Assembly: GCF_000519305.1 (NCBI RefSeq)
Contig: NZ_KI912610.1
Location: forward strand, 404,862-468,861
Direction: 5' to 3'
DNA from: Mesorhizobium ciceri WSM4083
GTDB taxonomy: Bacteria; Pseudomonadota; Alphaproteobacteria; Rhizobiales; Rhizobiaceae
DNA length: 64,000 nucleotides
This document shows positions 18,077-25,548 of this stretch, piece after piece (within the stretch, counting starts at the first letter, position 1; each line of letters starts with the position of its first letter). The notes below the pieces were generated by a model. The model saw only the letters and a program-made list of their open reading frames with translations, did not search any database and was not told where the DNA came from. The position numbers and the translations under genes were made by a program.

Positions 18077-18271
18077 TCAAATCAGGCGATTGGTCTCGGC
18101 AACCTGCCTGGCACGCCGGACCGTTCCATCGGTGTCGGCGATCCTTCGCTTTGCCGCCTCGTCACTCCTGACGGTCAGCCGGGGCGACTGGATAACGGTC
18201 GGCTTTGCCATTGCCGGTTTTGCGATCGGCGTAATCGTTACGGGGGTGCCTGTTGGCGTCATTACGGACAT
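18077..18271 (-). CDS. small basic protein of unknown function
   Basis: A 64-residue protein with a strong ribosome site (GAAGGAG, 8 nt upstream of ATG 18271). The N-terminal half is Thr/Pro/Ala-rich (VTITPIAKPAMAKPTVIQ), the C-terminal half is charged. No family is recognised. It lies upstream of, and could be co-transcribed with, the sulfotransferase gene. The quality of the ribosome site is the main argument that it is real. Confidence 0.5.
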   Translation of the reverse strand: MSVMTPTGTPVTITPIAKPAMAKPTVIQSPRLTVRSDEAAKRRIADTDGTVRRARQVAETNRLI

Positions 18272-18602
18272 CACGAGATCTCCTTCTTCAATTTACAAGA
18301 AAAGTGAGAATACCGGGAGAATTATTCCCGCAAGGTTTCAAACAATTTTTTGAATTGTGTGAATTTGTATCATCATTTTTCTGATATTTACAGCGCGCAA
18401 TTTTTTGAATGATGCCCAATTTTATTTTAAAACGCCTTGATTAAATTGCGACAAAGGCATATCTGTACGAGATCGCTTTGGGCCAGAATTGGCATCTCGC
18501 GGCGTCAGAGGTTCTCGACCCGCCAATCTCATTCCAAATCTTCGATACCGGGCGCGCGGCATATTCGCTCCGCGGCCATGTCTCATTCTTCGAAAGATCC
18601 AC
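18272..18602. other. AT-rich intergenic region, divergent promoters
   Basis: This stretch is markedly richer in A and T than its surroundings (18330-18440 especially). It contains an ACAATT/AATTGT inverted repeat at 18342-18358 and GGGA/TCCC symmetry near 18316. It separates the minus-strand small ORF from the first cold-shock gene and should carry both promoters and the cold-shock 5' leader. Confidence 0.45.
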
Positions 18603-18809
18603 ATGAACACCGGAACCGTGAAGTTCTCAAATGGCCAGAAGGGCTTTGGCTTCATTCAGCCGACCGATGGTGGCAAGGACGTTTTCGTCCATGTCAGCGC
18701 GCTGGAGCGCGCCGGCTTCCCCGGGCTCGCCGAAGGCCAGAAGCTGCAGTTCGAGTTGGAGCGTGACACCAAGGGCCGCGAGTCGGCCGCCAATTTGCAA
18801 TTGATCTGA
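18603..18809 (+). CDS. cold-shock protein, CspA family
   Basis: A 68-residue single-domain nucleic-acid chaperone. RNP1 (KGFGFIQP) and RNP2 (DVFVHVSAL) are intact. It binds single-stranded RNA and DNA and melts structured mRNA. This copy differs from the two below: it starts MNTGTVKFSNGQKG and ends with RESAANLQLI. Its long AT-rich leader is typical of cold-induced genes. A strong terminator follows at 18894. Confidence 0.95.
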   Translation: MNTGTVKFSNGQKGFGFIQPTDGGKDVFVHVSALERAGFPGLAEGQKLQFELERDTKGRESAANLQLI

Positions 18810-18893
18810 TCCGGCCGAATTCGATGAACGCTGACCACGGATGTACTGGCAGCTCTCGAAAGCGGCTTATTTCCAGCGACTGCCGGAAATAGG

Positions 18894-18919
18894 AAAGCGG
18901 GGCTCGTCCCCGCTTTTTT
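18894..18919 (+). terminator. rho-independent terminator
   Basis: A 9-bp stem (AAAGCGGGG / CCCCGCTTT) with a CTCGT loop runs straight into a T-tract. It lies 85 bases past the cold-shock stop. Confidence 0.85.
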
Positions 18920-18953
18920 GTTTTCAGGACCGCTGCTTTGCACAGGTAAGACA

Positions 18954-19223
18954 ATGCCGGACCGCACAACCCACTCCATCGCGCACTTCACGGCACCTTT
19001 CGTGCTCGGCGGACTGGAAGGGCAGCTGCCGGCCGGCGACTACGACATCGATCACGACGAAGAGCTGATCGAGGGCATGTCGCGGCTTGCCTGGCGCCGC
19101 GTCGCGACCTTCATCCATCTGCCGGCAAGGGCAGTGAAAAACCCGCCCACCAGCCAGCTTGTCGCCATCGATTACCTCGAACTCGAAACAGCGCTGAAGC
19201 GCGACAGGGAGAATGCAGCATGA
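18954..19223 (+). CDS. hypothetical protein (89 aa)
   Basis: An 89-residue protein that begins MPDRTTHSIAHFTAPFVLGG and has an acidic stretch (DYDIDHDEELIEGM). No domain is recognised, though the style is that of small, conserved rhizobial proteins. Its stop overlaps the start of the next gene (ATGA type, 19220-19223), which points to translational coupling and supports both genes. ATG 18954 has only a weak ribosome site. Confidence 0.6.
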   Translation: MPDRTTHSIAHFTAPFVLGGLEGQLPAGDYDIDHDEELIEGMSRLAWRRVATFIHLPARAVKNPPTSQLVAIDYLELETALKRDRENAA

Positions 19224-19489
19224 TCCGTTTCCAGCAGAATGTGCGCCCGCGCACCGACACGCCCGCGCACCAGTTTGCGATCGGTCAGACCGTGCGCATG
19301 AAGAGCCGCACCGGCCTCGTCCAGAAGACCGCCGAACTGTTCCAGATCAAGAGCAGGCTGCCGGTCAAGGACGGCTCGCCGCAGTACCGCATCCGCAGCG
19401 AGCAGGAGACCCATGAGCGGGTCACCACCGAAGACAATCTCGAACCGGCCGATCCGGTTGTTGCCGACAGCCCGGTTGTCACCGTCTGA
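19220..19489 (+). CDS. hypothetical protein (89 aa), coupled to the gene before
   Basis: An 89-residue basic protein (MIRFQQNVRPRTDTPAHQFA). The middle, FAIGQTVRMKSRTGLVQKTAELFQI, reads like a small beta-barrel with the pattern 'G-Q-x-V-R-x', as seen in KOW/SH3-like folds, but I cannot assign a family. It starts inside the stop of the upstream gene. Its C-terminal 20 residues are acidic and Val-rich. Confidence 0.6.
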   Translation: MIRFQQNVRPRTDTPAHQFAIGQTVRMKSRTGLVQKTAELFQIKSRLPVKDGSPQYRIRSEQETHERVTTEDNLEPADPVVADSPVVTV

Positions 19490-19533
19490 GATCCCCACCG
19501 CAAAGCCAAGCCAACAACCAGCAGGAGCACGAC

Positions 19534-19671
19534 ATGTCCAAGGGTCAACAGCGAAGCAACCGTGAGACACGCAAGCCGAAGAAGGACAAGGTCGTGGCCA
19601 AGCCCGCCTCCCCGTTCGGCTCGTCGGTCAAGCAGGCCGAGAGCAGCCTGAAGCCGAAATCGAAGGGCTGA
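19534..19671 (+). CDS. 45-residue basic protein
   Basis: ATG 19534 follows a GCAGGAG ribosome site and opens a 45-codon frame: MSKGQQRSNRETRKPKKDK, then AKPASPFGSSV, ending in KPKSKG. It is Lys/Arg/Ser-rich and probably disordered, like small nucleic-acid-associated proteins found beside rhizobial cold-shock genes. It is the third gene in the small-protein operon that begins at 18954. No function can be assigned. Confidence 0.55.
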   Translation: MSKGQQRSNRETRKPKKDKVVAKPASPFGSSVKQAESSLKPKSKG

Positions 19672-19777
19672 CAAACTGGAGGGCGCGCCTCGTGCGCCCT
19701 CTCCGTCGCCCACCCCATGTGAGGCGACGGACGGACACAACAGGCCTGCGCAACACCTGCCCACCACGGAGGCGCGC

Positions 19778-20002
19778 TTGAACTTCGTCATCGAGTTCTA
19801 CCGGTCGCGCGACGCTGACGAAGCCACCCTCGACAAGGTGTCGCTGGAGGCGCCGAACCTGCGCGCCGCGCTGCAGGGTGCCACGGCACTGTTCCACACG
19901 CTGGCCATGCCGCAAATCCCCGATCGCCTGCGCATTTGCGACCAAGACGGTAGCGAGCTTTACGCCGGCCCGGCCGACGGAGCATATCCAGCGGAAGCGT
20001 GA
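19778..20002 (+). CDS. hypothetical protein (74 aa), TTG start
   Basis: A 74-residue protein that starts at TTG 19778 behind a good CGGAGG ribosome site. The fold looks like a short alpha/beta unit (NFVIEFYRSRDADEATLDKV, then RLRICDQDGSELY). Similar short proteins are found in rhizobial small-gene clusters, but I recognise no named family. Confidence 0.55.
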   Translation: MNFVIEFYRSRDADEATLDKVSLEAPNLRAALQGATALFHTLAMPQIPDRLRICDQDGSELYAGPADGAYPAEA

Positions 20003-20111
20003 GAAGCGCCGCCCCTTTTGGTGGAAGCTCCCGTCATCGGGTGAGATTCCCGCGCAACGGTAAGCGCCTCGCAACGTTGAGCCTGCACAGCCACATGCAG
20101 GAGCTCCCACA

Positions 20112-20732
20112 ATGTCCCTCACCGGTTTTGCCATCAACTGCTCGCTGAAAGCCTCCAGCGACAAGGAAAAATCCTCCACCGACAAGATCATCGCCGATCT
20201 GCTTTCAGCCCTGAAACCGTATGGCGTGAAGGGCGAGGTCGTGCGCGCCCTCGATCATGACATCAAGCCCGGCGTGCTCTCCGACATGGGCAAGGGCGAC
20301 GACTGGCCGAAGCTGCGCCAAAAGATCGTCGCCGCCGATATCTTCATCCTGGGCCTCCCGATCTGGATGGGCCAGCCGTCGAGCGTCGCCAAGCGCGTCA
20401 TGGAGCGCATGGACGCCTTTCTCGAGGAAACCGACGACAAGGGCCGCATGCCTGCGGCCGGCAAGGTGGCGCTGGTGGCGATCGTCGGCAACGAGGATGG
20501 CGCGCATCATTGCCACGCTGCATGCTTTCAGTCGCTCAACGATGTCGGCTTCACCATTCCGGCCAATGGCGGCGTCTACTAGGTCGGCGAAGCAATGGGC
20601 GACGTCAACTATGTCGACCTGCCGAAGACCCCGGAAGCGGTCGCCGGCATGATCGAGATGGCCGCGTCAAATGCCGCTCATCTGGCCGCCCTGCTGAAGG
20701 GCAAGGCCTATGTCGGCGTGGTGGATCAGTAG
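20112..20732 (+). pseudogene. NAD(P)H-dependent oxidoreductase, flavodoxin fold, interrupted by an amber codon
   Basis: The frame encodes a WrbA/FMN-reductase-like flavoprotein: NCSLKASSDKEKSSTDKII (phosphate-binding loop), FILGLPIWMGQPSSVAKRVM and VALVAIVGNEDGAHH. After 156 codons it hits TAG at 20580-20582 in PANGGVY-stop-VGEAMGDVNY. The same frame stays open with family-like sequence to a second stop at 20730-20732. Homologues have Trp at this position, so TGG to TAG is the simplest explanation. The truncated product would lose about 50 C-terminal residues. A sequencing error or suppression is possible. The ribosome site GCAGGAG is intact. Confidence 0.75.
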
Positions 20733-20748
20733 CCCGATCCCAGCCTTC

Positions 20749-21192
20749 TCAGCACGGCCCGTCGCCAACGACGCGATAGTCCGCGGCACGGGCTTCGCAG
20801 GAATTGGGGAAGGTGCGCATCTCGCCATGCCGGCGCGCGCACACCGGCGCATATTCGCGGGTGCAGAACGTCTGCTCTTCACCGCCACCGCCACCGCCAC
20901 CGCCACCGCCACTGCCACCGCCGCCACCACCGCCGTCGCGGCACGGACCGTCGCGCACGATGCGGTAGCCGGCCCGGTCGGCAAGACAGGCATTGGCGAA
21001 GGTCTGGCGGTCGCCGCCGCGCCGGGCACAGACCGGCTCGTACTGCTTGCTGCAATATTGCGGTTCCGGCCGTGGCGGACGCGGACGTGGCCCCGGTCCC
21101 TCATCGACGACGACGGTGCAGGCGGCAAGAACTGCCGACAGCAATAGGATGACAAAACCCTGCCGCGAAAAGATTGCCGCCAGAAATTTCAT
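20749..21192 (-). CDS. lipoprotein with two Kazal-type domains
   Basis: A 147-residue protein. Residues 1-26 are a lipoprotein signal with lipobox LAAC. Two Kazal-like modules follow, each with the C-x3-Y-x-PVCA core: YCSKQYEPVCARRGGDRQTF and FCTREYAPVCARRHGEMRTF, each ending in DGPC. They are joined by a linker of 18-20 residues that is almost all glycine. Kazal modules inhibit serine proteases, and a surface-anchored double inhibitor is plausible but unproven. ATG 21192 has a GGGAG ribosome site. It is a single-gene unit convergent with the broken oxidoreductase. Confidence 0.85.
   Translation of the reverse strand: MKFLAAIFSRQGFVILLLSAVLAACTVVVDEGPGPRPRPPRPEPQYCSKQYEPVCARRGGDRQTFANACLADRAGYRIVRDGPCRDGGGGGGGSGGGGGGGGGGEEQTFCTREYAPVCARRHGEMRTFPNSCEARAADYRVVGDGPC
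20881..20936. repeat. GCCACC-type tandem repeat encoding the Gly linker
   Basis: About nine copies of a CCACCG/GCCACC hexanucleotide with a few substitutions, read on the minus strand as glycine codons. Such a tract can change length by slippage in steps of two codons without breaking the frame. Confidence 0.8.
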
Positions 21193-21683
21193 GATGATCT
21201 CCCACGATCGGTCCCCGGTTACCGATCCTCGCCATTCCTTTGCCAAATGCAACCCCGTTTGAGCCTCGCAAACGACAACGGCGCCTGGACCGCAAGGGAG
21301 GGCAGCGCGCCGCCGATGTCTGGCCCATTCGTGGACCGGCTCTGGCCGATGACCCGGCCGGCAAGCAAGCCTATGCCGAGCCCATCGATGCTCAGGTCAG
21401 TCGATTGATGCGTCGGGATGCGCCAGTACGGCGGCCCGCGGCGGTATCTTGCAACCATCACGTTTCCGTGCGATAAATTCCGTGTTCGGGCATTTGCGAC
21501 CCGGAGAGCGGAACGTTTTGGACGACCTTTCCCCGATACTGTGAATCTCTGACGGCCCCGTTTTCGGCGGGGGGTTTGACCATGCGCCAATGCATGACTG
21601 CCGAAGCAACCACCGGGAACTGCCCTTTGCGCCAGGCGGCGGGCAGGACCAACAAAGACTGAACGGGTGAAGGAGTTTCCCCA
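21193..21683. other. intergenic region with cold-shock 5' leader
   Basis: About 490 bases between the divergent Kazal lipoprotein and a cold-shock gene. The right half should be the cold-shock promoter and long 5' untranslated region. It includes TCGGGCATTTGC (21486-21497), which recurs before the next cold-shock gene. Open frames here lack ribosome sites. Confidence 0.4.
21486..21497 (+). promoter_or_regulatory. conserved upstream element of duplicated cold-shock genes
   Basis: TCGGGCATTTGC occurs about 190 bases before one cold-shock gene and again at 22167-22178, about 40 bases before the other, each followed by a CCGGAGA/CCCGAGA-like stretch. It may be a leftover of the duplication or a shared 5' leader motif. 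Confidence 0.35.
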
Positions 21684-21896
21684 ATGGCCCAGACCGGCAC
21701 CGTTAAATTCTTCAACGCGACCAAAGGCTTCGGTTTCATCACGCCCGATGGTGGCGCCAAGGATGTGTTCGTCCATATCTCCGCGATCGAAGCCTCCGGC
21801 TTGCGCACGCTCGTTGACGGCCAGAAGGTCACCTTCGACGTCGAGCCGGACCGCATGGGCAAGGGTCCCAAGGCCGTCAACCTCCGCGCAGCCTGA
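21684..21896 (+). CDS. cold-shock protein, CspA family
   Basis: A 70-residue single-domain cold-shock protein with RNP1 KGFGFITP and RNP2 DVFVHISAI. It is a close paralogue of the protein encoded at 22218 (about four residues in five alike by eye). ATG 21684 has a GAAGGAG site upstream. A strong terminator follows at 21979. Confidence 0.96.
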   Translation: MAQTGTVKFFNATKGFGFITPDGGAKDVFVHISAIEASGLRTLVDGQKVTFDVEPDRMGKGPKAVNLRAA

Positions 21897-21978
21897 GCCA
21901 TCGGCGCGCCGCATGTCACTCGGACGTGCGACGGAGGCTCCACGCCTGTAACCGGCCTGGAGAGGGATTTGAATTTTG

Positions 21979-22010
21979 AAAGGCGCGGCGATCTTCGTCG
22001 CGCCTTTTCC
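21979..22010 (+). terminator. rho-independent terminator
   Basis: A long stem (AAAGGCGCG-G-CGA / TCG-T-CGCGCCTTT) with one internal mismatch, then TTCC. It separates the two cold-shock genes into independent units. Confidence 0.75.
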
Positions 22011-22217
22011 TTATCGAAGGCACGGGCCAGTGCATGTGGTCCCAGCGGCGCGGTTCTGGGCAACGACTTGCATAAAAACAAAGACCCAAAGCATGCCGCA
22101 ACGTGCTTTAGACGCCCGCAAAACTTTCCCTTGCCGATGACGCTAAAATAAAGGACAAATTTCCACTCGGGCATTTGCCGGCCCGAGACTGGAGTCTATG
22201 GGACAAAGGAGCTTCCC

Positions 22218-22430
22218 ATGCCGCAGACCGGCACCGTCAAATTCTTCAACCATGCCAAGGGCTTCGGCTTCATCACGCCCGATGATGGCGCGAAGGATGT
22301 TTTCGTCCATATTTCAGCTGTGCAAGCGTCCGGCCTTCCCGGTCTCGAGGATGGCCAGAAAGTGTCGTTCGACACCGAGCCGGACAAACGCGGCAAGGGT
22401 CCCAAGGCCGTCAACCTGTCAGTCGGCTGA
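22218..22430 (+). CDS. cold-shock protein, CspA family
   Basis: A 70-residue paralogue of the previous gene with RNP1 KGFGFITP and RNP2 DVFVHISAV. The loop after RNP2 and the C-terminus differ. It has its own leader with the shared TCGGGCATTTGC element at 22167 and a strong AAAGGAG ribosome site. With the genes at 18603 and 21684 it makes three cold-shock genes within 4 kb. Confidence 0.96.
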   Translation: MPQTGTVKFFNHAKGFGFITPDDGAKDVFVHISAVQASGLPGLEDGQKVSFDTEPDKRGKGPKAVNLSVG

Positions 22431-22613
22431 GCCGGCTTCAAACGGGCGATCCCGGGCAGGTCGCTGCCTTGAGAGCCTATGATTTTTGACGTCTGTTTTG
22501 AAAAAACACGTAAAAATCCGTTCAGCCCCCGTTCAGCCACGGTCGCATATTAGTCTTCGGTAAAGCCGGACCGCATCCCCGAAACTGCACGGGCCGGCAC
22601 GAAGGAGACCGAC

Positions 22614-23042
22614 ATGAACCGAATTTTCAAAACCGCCGTCCTGGCCGCTGCCGTGGTCGCTACCACGCTCACGGCCTTGCCCGCCGCCAATGCGCGCGAC
22701 TGGCGCCGTCATCATGGCCATCATGGCAACGGCGATGCCATTGCCGCCGGCGTGCTCGGCCTCGCGGCCGGCGCGCTGATCGGTGGTGCATTGGCCAACG
22801 ACCGGCCGCCGCCCGGCGCTGACCGCTACTACGATGACGGTTACGATCGTGACGTCGTGATACGCCCGGCCCCGGTGCGCCGCTACTATGCGGAGCCGCG
22901 AGTGGTCTACGCCGATCGTTATGCCGAACCATGGACGCGTGACTGGTACGAATACTGCTCGGACCGCTACCGCAGCTTCAATTCCCGTACCGGCACGTTC
23001 ACCGGCAATGACGGCGAACAGCATTTCTGCACCGCCAATTAA
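22614..23042 (+). CDS. BA14K family protein
   Basis: A 142-residue secreted protein. A Sec signal (TAVLAAAVVATTLTALPAANA) leads into a His-rich stretch (RRHHGHHGNG), a Gly/Ala hydrophobic segment (GVLGLAAGALIGGALA) and the C-terminal BA14K motif YCSDRYRSFNSRTGTFTGND with a final Cys. Brucella BA14K is an immunoreactive protein with lectin-like activity. In rhizobia the family is numerous and of uncertain role. A strong terminator follows. Confidence 0.92.
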   Translation: MNRIFKTAVLAAAVVATTLTALPAANARDWRRHHGHHGNGDAIAAGVLGLAAGALIGGALANDRPPPGADRYYDDGYDRDVVIRPAPVRRYYAEPRVVYADRYAEPWTRDWYEYCSDRYRSFNSRTGTFTGNDGEQHFCTAN

Positions 23043-23069
23043 ACCAAGGGCTTCCCTGCCCCAAAACAG

Positions 23070-23102
23070 AAAAGCGCTGACCGCAAGGCCAGCGCTTTTT
23101 TG
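23070..23102 (+). terminator. rho-independent terminator
   Basis: A 10-bp stem (AAAAGCGCTG / CAGCGCTTTT) followed by a T-run, 27 bases past the BA14K stop. Confidence 0.85.
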
Positions 23103-23170
23103 TTGTGGTCTCTACAATGTCAACCGTCTGCTTGAGGCTGATGAAAAACTGCTGCGGTTCCGAGCCTGGT

Positions 23171-23809
23171 TCAAGTCAAAAACGGATTGGTCCGCCTCTC
23201 CTCGCCAAAACGTCCGCCGGGACCGTGGCCACAGATGAAGCCGATGTCGTCGCCGAGCGGCAGGAGCTTGTCCTTGATCGAAGCGATCAGCGCCGCGTGG
23301 TCGCCGCCCGGCAAGTCGGTGCGGCCGACCGAGCCGCGGAACAGCACGTCGCCGACATGGGCGAACTTGGCTGCGCGGTTGTAATAAACGACGTGACCTG
23401 GTGCATGGCCGGGGCAGTGCAGCACCTCGAACACATGGCCGCCGAACGACACGGTCTCGCCTTCGGCCAGGAACCGGTCGGGCACGCAGTTGCGTGCTCC
23501 GGCGATGCCGTAGCGCTTGCCCTGGTTTTCCAGATTGTCGAGCAGCGACTTGTCGGCCTCATGCGGACCGATGATCTCGACGCCGAGCGCCTCCTTCAAC
23601 TCCATTGCGCCGCCGGCATGGTCGATGTGGCCATGCGTTATCCAGATAGCTCCGGCTGAGATCGCATTGTCCTTCAGCACCGCCAGCACCTTGTCGATAT
23701 CGCCGCCCGGATCGACGACGACGCCATGCTTGTCATCCATGTCGAACAGGATAGTGCAATTCTGCTGGAAGGGTGTGACCGGCACGATGCCGGCATTGAG
23801 CTGACCCAT
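23171..23809 (-). CDS. MBL-fold metallo-hydrolase (glyoxalase II-like, YcbL type)
   Basis: A 212-residue protein with all metallo-beta-lactamase-fold metal ligands: THGHIDHAGG (the HxHxDH site), HCPGHAPGH, GDVLFRGSVGRTDLPGG (the bridging Asp) and CGHGPGG. The short length without the glyoxalase II C-terminal domain and the GRTDLPGGD motif point to the YcbL/GloB-like group, which hydrolyses thioesters such as S-lactoylglutathione. The exact substrate is unknown. It begins at ATG 23809. Confidence 0.9.
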   Translation of the reverse strand: MGQLNAGIVPVTPFQQNCTILFDMDDKHGVVVDPGGDIDKVLAVLKDNAISAGAIWITHGHIDHAGGAMELKEALGVEIIGPHEADKSLLDNLENQGKRYGIAGARNCVPDRFLAEGETVSFGGHVFEVLHCPGHAPGHVVYYNRAAKFAHVGDVLFRGSVGRTDLPGGDHAALIASIKDKLLPLGDDIGFICGHGPGGRFGEERRTNPFLT

Positions 23810-23900
23810 GATCGTCCTTTCGATGTTCCCGCGGTGATGTAGAGGCGCGGGCGAAGGGCGTCCACCCCTCGAAAGGCGAACAGTCAGTAGCCCAAAACGG

Positions 23901-23926
23901 AAATGGGCGGCCGAAGCCGCCCATTT
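23901..23926 (-). terminator. terminator hairpin after the Gly/Ala-rich protein gene
   Basis: A perfect 11-bp stem (AAATGGGCGGC / GCCGCCCATTT) with a 4-nt loop lies between the small hydrophobic protein gene and the MBL gene, followed on the minus strand by CCGTTTTGG. Confidence 0.65.
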
Positions 23927-23947
23927 GAAAAGACCGAAACGGCCTGC

Positions 23948-24265
23948 TTACTTCTTCATGGCGCCCATGACCGCGCCGAGAATGGCGGTCAGGATCGCGC
24001 CGCCGCCGGCGCCACCGACGATGTTCTGCAGGTTCAGCGCGCTACCGAGACCGCTCGTTGCTGCTGCCGCAGCCGCCGGATCGACCGCACCGCCACCCAG
24101 CAGGCTGCCGAGGATCGCCGCACCGCCGACACCGCCAATGGCTCCGCCCAGGATTTTGGGAAGCTGACCCATCGCCGCCGTCTTGAGCGCCGCACCGACC
24201 GCCTGACCACCGATGACGCCAGTAATCACCTGTATGATGATCGGAAGAAGCGTGTTCATGTCCAT
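23948..24265 (-). CDS. small hydrophobic Gly/Ala-rich protein
   Basis: A 105-residue protein made almost wholly of Gly, Ala, Leu and Ile: IIIQVITGVIGGQAVGAAL, then IGGVGGAAILGSLLGGG and GGAGGGAILTAILGAVMG. It may insert in the membrane or form a bacteriocin-like or 'glycine-zipper' helix bundle. No family is assigned. ATG 24265 has a GGAGGG ribosome site 9 nt upstream; Met at 24259 is an alternative. Confidence 0.65.
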   Translation of the reverse strand: MDMNTLLPIIIQVITGVIGGQAVGAALKTAAMGQLPKILGGAIGGVGGAAILGSLLGGGAVDPAAAAAATSGLGSALNLQNIVGGAGGGAILTAILGAVMGAMKK

Positions 24266-24356
24266 ATGATTAGTCCCTCCATAGCTGTCAGCCTCCCGGG
24301 CCGACACCATCATGAGACGCCGAATTGGACGAAAGTCAAATGCAGAAACGCTGAAA

Positions 24357-24384
24357 TAAAAGGGGCGGCCCGAAAACCGCCCCT
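24357..24384 (-). terminator. terminator of the aminotransferase gene
   Basis: A stem of GGGGCGG / CCGCCCC with an 8-nt loop followed on the minus strand by TTTTATTT, 27 bases past the ilvE stop. Confidence 0.8.
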
Positions 24385-24410
24385 ACTTCCTAAAAAAGCT
24401 GTGACTTTCG

Positions 24411-25304
24411 TTATTCTGCGGCGATCGCGTGCTTGGGCTGAACGGCCGCAGAATAGTCATTCATAAGATTCTTGGCTATTTCGCCGACCTCGAATCGGTA
24501 AGGTCCGATCTCTGAAACCGGCGTCACTTCCGCTGCCGTCCCGGTCAGGAAGCACTGCTCGAAGCTTTCCAGCTCTTCCGGCAAGATGGCGCGTTCGATC
24601 ACCTCCAGGCCACGATCCTTGGCCAGCCCAATGACCGTGCGGCGGGTGATGCCGTCGAGGAAGCAGTCGGGCTTGGGTGTGTGGATCTTGCCGTCCTTGA
24701 CGAAGAAGATGTTGGCTCCTGTCGCTTCGGCGACCTGGCCACGCCAGTCGAGCATCATGGCGTCGGCATAGCCCTTGGCCTCGGCGGCATGCTTGGACAT
24801 GGTGCAGATCATATAGAGCCCGGCGGCCTTCGACTTGGAAGGCGCGGTGCGCGGGTCGGGCCGGCGCCATTCCGCCACATCGAGACGGATGCCTTTCAGC
24901 TTCTGCGCAGGATCGAAATAGCTCGGCCATTGCCAAATTGCGATGGCACAGTTGATGCGGTTGTTCTGCGCCGAGACGCCCATCTGCTCACTGCCGCGCC
25001 AGGCGATCGGCCGGACATAGGCGTCCTGGAAACCCTGCTTCTTGAGAAGCGTGGAAGAGGCGTCGTTGAGTTCGGCTACCGAATAGGGGATCTTGAAACC
25101 GAGCAGGCGTGCCGATTCATGCAGGCGCTCGGTGTGTTCGTTGAGCTTGAATATCTCGCCGCCATAGGCGCGCTCTCCCTCGAAAACAGCGCTGGCGTAA
25201 TGCAGCCCGTGCGTCAGCACATGGATCTTGGCGTCACCCCATTGGACGAATTCGCCGTTCATCCAGATGAAGCCATCGAGTTGATCGAAGGGAACGGATG
25301 CCAT
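24411..25304 (-). CDS. ilvE: branched-chain amino acid aminotransferase
   Basis: A 297-residue fold-type IV PLP enzyme. It makes or degrades Leu, Ile and Val by transamination with glutamate and 2-oxoglutarate. Motifs are THGLHYASAVFEGERAYGG at about 32-50, YVRPIAWRGSEQMGV, the PLP-lysine region SKSKAAGLYMICTMSKHAA (family lysine near 160), then EATGANIFFVKDG and LDGITRRTV, and the phosphate-binding LTGTAAEVTPV. The length fits the family. It is divergent from the MarR-type gene at 25549. Confidence 0.93.
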   Translation of the reverse strand: MASVPFDQLDGFIWMNGEFVQWGDAKIHVLTHGLHYASAVFEGERAYGGEIFKLNEHTERLHESARLLGFKIPYSVAELNDASSTLLKKQGFQDAYVRPIAWRGSEQMGVSAQNNRINCAIAIWQWPSYFDPAQKLKGIRLDVAEWRRPDPRTAPSKSKAAGLYMICTMSKHAAEAKGYADAMMLDWRGQVAEATGANIFFVKDGKIHTPKPDCFLDGITRRTVIGLAKDRGLEVIERAILPEELESFEQCFLTGTAAEVTPVSEIGPYRFEVGEIAKNLMNDYSAAVQPKHAIAAE

Positions 25305-25508
25305 GTTAACCTCCCACGGGCGGCAGCCCGGATAGTTTTATCGTTGTGTGTTTCGTGTCGGCCGCCCAAAGCGGCTTTTGTGGTGGAGCGTAGGCGGATA
25401 ATTGCGCTCTGGCAAACTCAGGAAGTTCCGGAAAAACCGGCTTCCCTTGCCTTTTCGTTCGCAATCCGCCCAAAAGCTTGTCAAAAATTACCATTGCAGG
25501 GAAATTAC

Positions 25509-25523
25509 GTCAATAGTACTGAC
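25509..25523. promoter_or_regulatory. candidate operator in the ilvE/petP-like divergent region
   Basis: GTCAATAGTACTGAC is a 15-base near-palindrome (12 of 15 positions symmetric), 26 bases upstream of the MarR-type start. It would suit autoregulation by the MarR protein, by inference. Confidence 0.35.
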
Positions 25524-25548
25524 ATAATCTCTTTCCCACGGAGAAATA

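Noticed and set aside
20881-20936. CRISPR-like or satellite array
   Set aside because: The unit is six bases, is in frame with a glycine linker and has no spacers.
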